A DNA stretch of 9,698 nt from Gemmatimonadota bacterium (GTDB lineage Bacteria; Latescibacterota; UBA2968; UBA8231): NCBI GenBank assembly GCA_028875335.1, contig JAPPEF010000043.1, positions 1-9,698 of the forward strand, written 5' to 3'. Each line of letters opens with the position of its first letter. The stretch's first letter is position 1. Below the pieces are notes generated by a model that worked only from the letters and a program-made list of their open reading frames with translations, was not told where the DNA came from and did not search any database. Of the stretch, positions 1 to 7,959 are shown in pieces. Made by a program: the position numbers and the translations under genes.

Positions 1-452
1 CGATGAAGGCCGTGCCGTTGACGTACGCCAAGGATCTGCAGGAAGACAAGGAGCCACTCTTCGATGCGCTGGAAACGTCGGCTATCTGCCTAGAGGTTTT
101 CGCCGGTGTTTGGGAGAGTATGAAGGTGCGCGCCGAGCGGATGGAGTCCGCAGTGGATTCCACGGCCTTGGCAACGGATTTGGCCGACTATTTGGTGGGC
201 CAAGGCGTGCCTTTCCGCGAGGCCCATCGCGTCGTCGGCCGCTTGGTGCGGGACTCGCTAGAGCAAGGTCGTGCCTTTACCGACCTTAGCTTGGAAGATC
301 TGCGCGCACACAGCGCGGATTTCGGCGAGGACGCGATGAGACTGCTCGACGTGCGCCACAGCTTGGCGCGCCGTAATATAGAAGGTGGCACCGGCCCGCA
401 GGCCGTGGCCGAACAGATGGAGAAAGCACGGCAGGTATGGGCCGGGAGCTGA
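1..452 (+). CDS. argH: Argininosuccinate lyase, C-terminal part (5' end lies outside the window)
   Basis: This is the last third of argininosuccinate lyase, which splits argininosuccinate into arginine and fumarate in the cytoplasm, the final step of arginine synthesis. The visible 149 residues open with the family motif LTYAKDLQEDKEPLFDA (the usual form is LPLAYNKDMQEDKEP.FD) and continue through the C-terminal helical domain (VGQGVPFREAHRVVG, typical of ArgH) to a GGTGPQAVAEQ tail. The family is about 460 residues long, so about 310 residues, including the GSS..MPQKKNP signature, lie upstream. The ATG at position 3 is an internal Met and not the true start; the frame is open to the window edge. 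The TGA stop is followed after 4 nt by the first enolase-superfamily gene, which suggests co-transcription. Identification rests on recognised motifs and the family length. Confidence 0.93.
   Translation, partial: MKAVPLTYAKDLQEDKEPLFDALETSAICLEVFAGVWESMKVRAERMESAVDSTALATDLADYLVGQGVPFREAHRVVGRLVRDSLEQGRAFTDLSLEDLRAHSADFGEDAMRLLDVRHSLARRNIEGGTGPQAVAEQMEKARQVWAGS
444..448 (+). promoter_or_regulatory. Shine-Dalgarno sequence for the first enolase-superfamily gene
   Basis: GGGAG lies 8 nt before the ATG at 457, inside the last codons of argH. It supports the start at 457 over the longer open frame from 385, whose extra 24 residues (rich in Arg, Pro and Trp) are the argH 3' end read out of frame. 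Confidence 0.65.
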
Positions 453-456
453 CAGA

Positions 457-1884
457 ATGTTAGTAGCGATTAAAGACATCGAATTTTACGTGCGCGAGAT
501 GCGAATGCGCATGCCGTTTAAGTTCGGCAACGTGGTTGCTGATAGCCTGACTGCGCTGCACGTGGCCATGGATCTAGAGCTGAGCAATGGCCGGCGGGAG
601 CGGGGTTGGGCTTCGGATATGCTGTCGCCTAGGTGGTTCGACAAGGACCCAAACAAGACGATGGACGATGGCATCCGCGACTTGGTGGATGGAGTGCGAG
701 CGGCCGCCGCTGCTTATCGGGAGTCGGGTCGAACCGGCGCGACTCCATTCGCCATATGGGAGGCAGGCTACGAGGCGGGTCGAGCGTGGGGTCGGGCGCG
801 AGGCGTCAACGACCTGCTGGCGTCCAACGGCGCCGCTCTGATGGAGCGGGCGCTCATCGACGGCTTGGGGGTCGCGCTGGAGCAGCCCTATTTTGCGCTG
901 TTACAGGACAATGTCCTTGGGTTGGCGCTGGAGAGGATTCACCCGGAGCTAGAGGGACTGGAGCTTGCAGCGGTGATGCCGGCGGCACCAGTGCGCTCGC
1001 TGTACATTCGCCATACGGTCGGCTTGGTCGATCCCATCCGCACGGCCGCGATTGCACCCGAAGAGCGGTTGAACGACGGGTTGCCGCAGTCCTTGGAGGA
1101 ATGTATTCAGAGCCAGGGCCTGCGCTATTTCAAGATCAAGATCGGCGGCGACCCCAAAGCGGACTTCGAGCGCTTGGCGGAGATCGCCTCGCTCTTGGAC
1201 GAGTGCGGCGCGGAGTACCACATCACGCTCGACGGCAACGAACAGTACGGCGACGCGGCCGATTTGCTGGCCTTGTTGGAGCGGATTGAAAAGGACTTGG
1301 GGGCATTTTATCACCGCATCCTCTACGTCGAGCAGCCCATGGACCGCGCCCTTTCTCTCGATCCCGCGCTAAAGAGCGATCTCGGGGTTTTGGCGGCAAA
1401 GCGCCCCTTGCTGATCGACGAGTCGGACGAATCCTTGGATTGCTTCCGCCGCGCGTTGGACTTGGGATATAGCGGCGTTTCGTCCAAGTCTTGTAAGGGT
1501 GTGGTCAAGGCGTTGGCCAACAGCGCACTCGCCTGGCAGCGCACGGCCGCGGGCCATCCCTGTTTTGTCTCGGCCGAGGATTTGACCGTGGTGCCGGTGG
1601 TGTCGCTGCACCAAGATTTGGTGCACGTGGCGGCGTTGGGGATTGATCACGTCGAGCGCAATGGGCACCACTACGTGCGGGGACTGGACCACTTGTCGGC
1701 TGCTGAGCGGGCGTGGTGCTTTGAGCGGCACGGCGATCTGTATCGCGCCGAGGGCCAGAGCGGCTTTCTCGACATTCGCGACGGCCAGATCGTGGTCGGT
1801 TCTCTGCAACGGCCTGGACTCGGGGTTGACGGCGCAGTCGATATTGAGGCCATGCAGCCGCTGGCGGAGGCGCAACTTTTGTGA
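457..1884 (+). CDS. Enolase-superfamily (muconate-cycloisomerase-like) enzyme, paralogue A, function unknown
   Basis: A 475-residue member of the enolase superfamily, whose enzymes abstract the proton alpha to a carboxylate with the help of Mg2+. The N-terminal capping domain carries RMPFKFG near residue 20. The barrel shows the muconate-cycloisomerase pattern in order: K226-I-K228 at the end of a strand, metal ligands D259 (LDGNEQ), E292 (YVEQP) and D321 (LIDES), and a Lys on the following strand at K344 (SSKSCKG). All catalytic positions are therefore present, and racemase, epimerase, dehydratase or cycloisomerase activity is possible. The protein is longer than most family members (350-400 residues) and shares RHTVGL.DP and DGLPQSL stretches with a group I recall only as uncharacterised. 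It starts 4 nt after argH and overlaps paralogue B by GTGA. The substrate cannot be read from sequence; an amino-acid or N-acyl amino-acid derivative is only a guess from argH. Confidence 0.85.
   Translation: MLVAIKDIEFYVREMRMRMPFKFGNVVADSLTALHVAMDLELSNGRRERGWASDMLSPRWFDKDPNKTMDDGIRDLVDGVRAAAAAYRESGRTGATPFAIWEAGYEAGRAWGRARGVNDLLASNGAALMERALIDGLGVALEQPYFALLQDNVLGLALERIHPELEGLELAAVMPAAPVRSLYIRHTVGLVDPIRTAAIAPEERLNDGLPQSLEECIQSQGLRYFKIKIGGDPKADFERLAEIASLLDECGAEYHITLDGNEQYGDAADLLALLERIEKDLGAFYHRILYVEQPMDRALSLDPALKSDLGVLAAKRPLLIDESDESLDCFRRALDLGYSGVSSKSCKGVVKALANSALAWQRTAAGHPCFVSAEDLTVVPVVSLHQDLVHVAALGIDHVERNGHHYVRGLDHLSAAERAWCFERHGDLYRAEGQSGFLDIRDGQIVVGSLQRPGLGVDGAVDIEAMQPLAEAQLL
1591..1695 (+). 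repeat. Paralogue island, copy 1 (matches 3012-3116)
   Basis: Aligned by hand without gaps to 3012-3116, this 105-nt stretch has 95 identical bases, well above the rest of the two genes. It encodes the conserved LHQDL.HVAALGI.HVERNGHHYVRG segment near the C-terminal end of the barrel. Confidence 0.8.
1866..1870 (+). promoter_or_regulatory. Shine-Dalgarno sequence for the second enolase-superfamily gene
   Basis: A consensus GGAGG ends 10 nt before the GTG at 1881, within the final codons of paralogue A. It supports the GTG start, which also gives the same N-terminal layout as paralogue A. Confidence 0.7.
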
Positions 1885-3317
1885 ATGCCGTAGAAATAAG
1901 GCTTGAGGACGTGCGGTTCTACATGCGGAATGTGCATACTCGCATGCCTTTCAAATACGGCGCGGCCGTGCTGACCGCCGTGCCGATCCTCCACGTGGTG
2001 GCTCAGGGCGCACTAAAAAACGGCACTCCGGTACGAGGGGTTGCAGCCGACATCCTTCCGCCTAAATGGTTCGACAAGGACCCGGCCAAAAGCTACGAAG
2101 ACAATGTCGCCGACTTGCTGTGGGCGGCGCGTGCGGCGCGGTCGGCGTACTTGGATGCGGCGCGCGCGCCCGCGTCGTTCTTTGCCATCTGGCAGGACGG
2201 TTATGCGCAGACGGTATCTGCTGGCGATGCGCACGGTCTGAATCGGTTGACGGCCGTCCACGGCAGTACGCTGATGGAGCGCGCCCTGATCGATGCGGTG
2301 GGATACGGTGTGGGCGCGAGTTACTTTGAGTTGCTCAAGGCCAATCTCCTCGGCTTGGATCTGGGGGCGATTCACCCCGAGCTGCAAGGGGTGGAACCCG
2401 GCCAAGTGATCGGGGCTGCGCCGTTGGCGCAATTGCACGTGCGGCACACGGTGGGATTGGCCGATCCGATTGTCCCAAGCGACATTGCGCCCGAGGAGCG
2501 GTTGGACGATGGGTTGCCGCAATCGCTGGCCGATTGCGTCGAGCGCCAAGGGTTGACGTACTTCAAGGTCAAGGTGAACGGCGATTTGGAGGCTGACTTG
2601 GCGCGGTTGGCCGCTATTGCCGAGCTGTTGGACGGGCGCGACGCCGAGTACAAGGTCACGCTCGACGGCAACGAACAATACCGTGAAATGGACGCGCTCA
2701 TTGGCTTGATCGATGGCATTGCAGCCGAGCAGCCGCGTTTGTACGAGCGCATCCTCTACGTCGAGCAGCCCCTAGAGCGGAGCGTGGCGTTGGATGCTGC
2801 ACTAGAAGTGGGCATCCGCGCCGCGGCTGAGCGTCGTCCCTTGCTCATCGACGAGTCGGACGATGCGCAGGACACCTTCCGTCAGGCTTTGGCGTTGGGA
2901 TACGAGGGTGTTTCGTCCAAGGCGTGCAAAGGGCTAGTCAAGGCGCTGGCCAATCTGGCGTTGGCGAGGCAGCGGGAGGGCTGTTTTCTCTCGGGCGAGG
3001 ACCTGATGAACCTGCCGGTGGTGCCCCTGCACCAAGATTTGGCGCACGTGGCGGCGTTGGGGATCGGGCACGTCGAGCGCAACGGGCACCACTACGTGCG
3101 GGGGTTGGACCACTTGACCGCGGACGAGCAGACTGCCTGCTTGGCCACGCACGGGCAGCTCTATCGGGAGATGGACAGTGGGTTGGTGGCCTTGGATGTG
3201 CGGGAGGGAAAGATAGAGGTAGGATCGCTGCAAGTGGCGGGTTTGGGCGTGGGTATGCCAGTGGCAGTGGATGGGATGGTGGAATTGGAGGAATGGGAAT
3301 TTGCGTCGTTGGCTTGA
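1881..3317 (+). CDS. Enolase-superfamily (muconate-cycloisomerase-like) enzyme, paralogue B, function unknown
   Basis: A 478-residue paralogue of the preceding gene, alike over the whole length (about half the residues identical by eye, more in the C-terminal half). It keeps the same catalytic set at a constant +3 offset: K229-V-K231, D262, E295, D324 and K347, so neither copy looks dead. The capping-domain motif RMPFKYG and the late motif HVERNGHHYVRGLDHL are shared. It starts with GTG, which overlaps the TGA of paralogue A as GTGA, a layout typical of translational coupling and near-equal expression. Differences lie mainly in the capping domain and the last 50 residues, regions that usually set substrate specificity or contacts in this superfamily. 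The pair could form a hetero-oligomer or act on two related substrates; this is inference. No function known to me. Confidence 0.85.
   Translation: MNAVEIRLEDVRFYMRNVHTRMPFKYGAAVLTAVPILHVVAQGALKNGTPVRGVAADILPPKWFDKDPAKSYEDNVADLLWAARAARSAYLDAARAPASFFAIWQDGYAQTVSAGDAHGLNRLTAVHGSTLMERALIDAVGYGVGASYFELLKANLLGLDLGAIHPELQGVEPGQVIGAAPLAQLHVRHTVGLADPIVPSDIAPEERLDDGLPQSLADCVERQGLTYFKVKVNGDLEADLARLAAIAELLDGRDAEYKVTLDGNEQYREMDALIGLIDGIAAEQPRLYERILYVEQPLERSVALDAALEVGIRAAAERRPLLIDESDDAQDTFRQALALGYEGVSSKACKGLVKALANLALARQREGCFLSGEDLMNLPVVPLHQDLAHVAALGIGHVERNGHHYVRGLDHLTADEQTACLATHGQLYREMDSGLVALDVREGKIEVGSLQVAGLGVGMPVAVDGMVELEEWEFASLA
3012..3116 (+). repeat. Paralogue island, copy 2 (matches 1591-1695)
   Basis: Second copy of the 105-nt segment shared by the tandem enolase-superfamily genes. 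Most synonymous positions are the same in the two copies, which strong protein conservation alone does not explain. Confidence 0.8.
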
Positions 3318-3320
3318 GCT

Positions 3321-3325
3321 AGGAG
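3321..3325 (+). promoter_or_regulatory. Shine-Dalgarno sequence deciding the start of the small membrane protein
   Basis: AGGAG ends directly before an ATG at 3326 but 6 nt before a second in-frame ATG at 3332. Only the second has usable spacing, so the start is set at 3332 and the protein loses two residues compared with the longest reading. Confidence 0.7.
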
Positions 3326-3331
3326 ATGGCT

Positions 3332-5697
<2,366 letters not shown>

Positions 5698-5700
5698 TTA

Positions 5701-5729
5701 TTGTCAGTCGATGGATCCAGCGTTATATT
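5701..5729 (+). promoter_or_regulatory. Likely sigma-70-type promoter of ctaB
   Basis: TTGTCA (5701-5706) and TATATT (5724-5729) are separated by exactly 17 nt, each one mismatch from the consensus TTGACA and TATAAT. The expected start point near 5736 leaves about a 16-nt leader before the ctaB ATG at 5752, with a weak GAGA ribosome site at 5743-5746. No operator is obvious. Confidence 0.6.
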
Positions 5730-5751
5730 TTTGGCGCGGAATGAGATAGAT

Positions 5752-6612
5752 ATGACTGCTGCTTGGCACGACTACTGGGAACTGACTAAACCGCGAATTG
5801 CCTTTTTGGTGCTGGTTACGGCCGCCTTCGGATTTTTCTTGGGTGGGCAAGGCATTCACGCGCCGCTGCTTTTTTGCTGCCTGCTCGTCGGCACGGGCCT
5901 GACCACGTGCGGCTCGTCGGTGCTCAACCACTATCTGGAGCGCGATGTCGATGGGTTGATGAAACGCACGCGCAATCGGCCCTTGCCAGCTGGGCGTGTC
6001 AAGCCGGGTACGGCTCTGTCGATGGGGTTTGTGCTGGTTCTAAGCGGCGTGTTCTTCCTGCTTTTTACCGCCGGGTTGTTGACGGCGTTTTTAGCGCTTC
6101 TCTCCGCGTTTCTCTACGTGGTGGTGTACACCCCGATGAAGCGGCAAAATTGGCTCAATACTTCGTTGGGGGCCGTGCCGGGTGCCCTACCGCCCGTAGG
6201 GGGTTGGACGGCGGCGACCGGCGCGATTGATCCGGGGGCCGTGGTACTCTTTCTCATTCTCTTTGCTTGGCAACACCCGCATTTCTACGCCATTGCTTGG
6301 ATCTTCCGCGAGGACTATCGGCGTGGCGGTTTCAAGATGTTGCCCGTCGTCGAGCCAGATGGGAACAGTACCTGCTGGCAGGTGATGGGCTACTTGGTGC
6401 TGCTGCTGATTTTTTCGGTGCTGCCTTCGTTCATGGGTCTCACCGGTCCGTTCTACCTAGCTGGGGCACTGGTGTTGGGCACGCTATTTCTCGCCTCCGG
6501 TCTCGCGCTTAGCTTCTCGCGCTCGGTGGCCAGTGCGCGGCGGCTGCTCAAGGCTTCGGTCCTCTACCTGCCGCTATTGTTGATGCTGAGCGTGGTGGAT
6601 GCCGGATTTTAG
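5752..6612 (+). CDS. ctaB: Haem O synthase (protohaem IX farnesyltransferase)
   Basis: A 286-residue UbiA-family membrane prenyltransferase (also called cyoE) that adds a farnesyl group to haem B to give haem O for haem-copper terminal oxidases. The first Asp-rich signature is clear: NHYLERDVDGLMKRT (N59, D65, D67) followed by RPLPAG. The second polar motif is FAWQHPHFYAIAW with FREDYRRGG.KMLP (residues 171-198, D188). About seven to nine hydrophobic segments separate these loops; length is normal for the family (280-310). The ATG at 5752 begins the family-typical WELTKPR segment; the frame is open upstream to 5377 but that part is ligA read on the opposite strand. No oxidase genes (ctaCDE, ctaA) are adjacent, so ctaB is uncoupled from its usual partners here. 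Its last 13 codons overlap mobA convergently. Confidence 0.95.
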   Translation: MTAAWHDYWELTKPRIAFLVLVTAAFGFFLGGQGIHAPLLFCCLLVGTGLTTCGSSVLNHYLERDVDGLMKRTRNRPLPAGRVKPGTALSMGFVLVLSGVFFLLFTAGLLTAFLALLSAFLYVVVYTPMKRQNWLNTSLGAVPGALPPVGGWTAATGAIDPGAVVLFLILFAWQHPHFYAIAWIFREDYRRGGFKMLPVVEPDGNSTCWQVMGYLVLLLIFSVLPSFMGLTGPFYLAGALVLGTLFLASGLALSFSRSVASARRLLKASVLYLPLLLMLSVVDAGF

Positions 6613-7182
6613 GAGTGCGGTTTGCGCCCGCTCGTACTCTTCGGGCGCGTTGAGATTGGCAAAAAGCAGGCCGCGCTCGTCGTAGGGCCGCCAGTCCTTT
6701 TCCCTTACCAGATCCAAACTCAGATTGCTCAGTAGGTTGCGCATGCCGAGCTGATCGGCTTGTATGGCGGCTTCTACAGCCGCCATACAGGACGGCTCGT
6801 AGAGTGCACAGAGTGGTTGTAGCCCTGTGGTTGTGTGTGGCACGACCGCTTGATGCGGGCCACGTCGGTTGACGAGGTGGTGGAGGAAGTCTGGAGTGAG
6901 AAAGGGTAAGTCGCAGGCGAGGAGGAGCACGGGCGCGGCGGTTGTGCTGAGCGCGGTGTACAGGCCGCCCAGCGGCCCAAGTCCGGGACGGCGGTCGGGA
7001 TGGACGGGTAGTCCGAGGTGGCCATAGGAGGAGGAGTCGCCGATGATGACGCGGGGATAGCCGAGGGGGCGCGCCGCAGCGAGGACGCGTTCAATCAGGG
7101 TCTGGCCGCCTAGTTGCAGGAGGGCCTTGTCGCGGCCCATGCGTCGGCTCTGGCCACCGGCTAGCACGGCGACGTGGATCAT
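6574..7182 (-). CDS. mobA: Molybdenum cofactor guanylyltransferase
   Basis: MobA transfers GMP from GTP to molybdopterin cofactor to make the guanine dinucleotide form used by DMSO-reductase-family enzymes such as formate dehydrogenase and nitrate reductase. The 202-residue protein has the nucleotidyltransferase signature LAGGQSRRMGRDKAL (residues 7-21), GLGPLGGL (67-74), the metal-binding CDLP (90-93, D91), LQPLCALY (121-128) and FANLNAPEEY (174-183). The length is normal. Its ATG overlaps the larB stop codon as ATGA, with no separate ribosome site visible, which suggests translational coupling. The C-terminal LLKSGIHHAQHQQ is encoded within ctaB on the opposite strand and may be a poorly constrained extension. 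No molybdoenzyme or other Moco gene is visible nearby. Confidence 0.93.
   Translation of the reverse strand: MIHVAVLAGGQSRRMGRDKALLQLGGQTLIERVLAAARPLGYPRVIIGDSSSYGHLGLPVHPDRRPGLGPLGGLYTALSTTAAPVLLLACDLPFLTPDFLHHLVNRRGPHQAVVPHTTTGLQPLCALYEPSCMAAVEAAIQADQLGMRNLLSNLSLDLVREKDWRPYDERGLLFANLNAPEEYERAQTALLKSGIHHAQHQQ
6624..6648. terminator. Possible hairpin 12 nt after ctaB, inside the mobA 3' end
   Basis: GCGCCCG (6624-6630) pairs with CGGGCGC (6642-6648), a 7-bp all-GC stem with an 11-nt loop starting 12 nt after the ctaB stop. No T-run follows, and the sequence is coding for mobA on the other strand, so its role as a ctaB terminator is uncertain. Confidence 0.3.
6761..6789. repeat. 12-bp perfect inverted repeat with 5-nt loop inside mobA
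   Basis: TGTATGGCGGCT (6761-6772) and its exact complement AGCCGCCATACA (6778-6789) flank the loop TCTAC. On the mobA strand it encodes the Ala-rich CMAAVEAAIQA around residues 132-142. It could form an RNA hairpin on either strand, including in ctaB read-through transcripts. No T-run follows. Confidence 0.75.
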
Positions 7183-7943
7183 TCGGGGCGCTGGCTGGGG
7201 CGGCGATTGATCTGGGCAGCCGCGTACCCTGCGCCAAAGCCGTTGTCGATATTGACGACAACCACGCCGGCCGCACAGGAGTTGAGCATGGCCAAGAGAG
7301 CGGCGAGGCCGTGAAAACTCGCGCCGTACCCCACGCTAGTTGGCACGGCCACGACCGGAATATCCACCAGCCCACCGACGACGCTGGCGAGCGCGCCCTC
7401 CATCCCGGCGACTACGACGATGGCCCGCGCTCGGTGCAAGAGTTCGCGGTACGCTAGGAGCCGGTGCAGGCCGGCGACGCCGACATCGCAAACCTCCTCG
7501 ACATGCGCGCCCATAGCGCGGGCCGTAACGACGGCTTCGCGGGCCACGGGCAAGTCCGAGGTGCCAGCTGAGACTACGGCCACTAGGCCTTCGGGCGCGG
7601 GCTGTTCGGCCCCTGGTACTAGAACCGTGCGGGCGAGAGGATCGTGTTCGGCGCGGTCAAAGCGCTCGACGAGTGCTTGGGCCGTGGCCGCTTCGACGCG
7701 GGTGGCCAGCACCTGTGCGCCATGCGCGGTTATGCGCTCGGCGATGGCCAGTACCTGCTCGCAGGTCTTGCCTTGGCCGAAAATGACTTCCGGGAACCCA
7801 GTCCGCAGGGCGCGGTGGTGATCGACATGGGCAAACCCGAGGTTTTCAAAAGGCAGGTTTCTAAGCCGCTCTAAGGCTTGACTCGGCGCGAGGTCTCCGG
7901 TGGCGACTTGATCTAATAGGTGACGGAGTTGTTCTTGGTCCAT
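7179..7943 (-). CDS. larB: LarB, nickel-pincer cofactor biosynthesis (nicotinic acid adenine dinucleotide carboxylase/hydrolase)
   Basis: LarB carboxylates and hydrolyses nicotinic acid adenine dinucleotide to pyridinium-3,5-biscarboxylic acid mononucleotide, the first step towards the nickel-pincer nucleotide of lactate racemase and its relatives; LarE and LarC follow. The 254-residue protein shows the N-terminal LarB hallmark FENLGFAHVDHHRALRTGFPE with IFGQGKT (residues 32-60), then the PurE-like fold: VSAGTSD (124-130), GMEGALASVVGGL (180-192), PTSVGYG (201-207) and NSCAAG, whose C223 matches the catalytic Cys described in Lactobacillus LarB. The ATG at 7943 fits the family N-terminus and leaves a 16-nt gap to the lipoprotein gene; a TTG at 7982 would overlap that gene. 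larC, larE and larA are not in the window. Older annotations call this family a PurE/NCAIR-mutase-like protein. Confidence 0.93.
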   Translation of the reverse strand: MDQEQLRHLLDQVATGDLAPSQALERLRNLPFENLGFAHVDHHRALRTGFPEVIFGQGKTCEQVLAIAERITAHGAQVLATRVEAATAQALVERFDRAEHDPLARTVLVPGAEQPAPEGLVAVVSAGTSDLPVAREAVVTARAMGAHVEEVCDVGVAGLHRLLAYRELLHRARAIVVVAGMEGALASVVGGLVDIPVVAVPTSVGYGASFHGLAALLAMLNSCAAGVVVVNIDNGFGAGYAAAQINRRPSQRPE

Positions 7944-7959
7944 GACTGGAAACCTGGGA

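Noticed and set aside
385..456. N-terminal extension of enolase paralogue A (24 extra residues)
   Set aside because: It overlaps argH, has low-complexity Arg/Pro composition, and the ATG at 457 has a GGGAG site at good spacing and matches paralogue B's N-terminus.
633..1289. Long + strand open frame (218 codons) inside enolase paralogue A
   Set aside because: Arg/Gly-rich translation typical of an out-of-frame GC-rich gene; it lies entirely within a gene with clear catalytic motifs.
949..2678. Similar antisense frames at 949-1314 and 2013-2678 that share sequence with each other
   Set aside because: Their likeness is a by-product of the two sense paralogues sharing DNA. They lack ribosome sites and recognisable domains.
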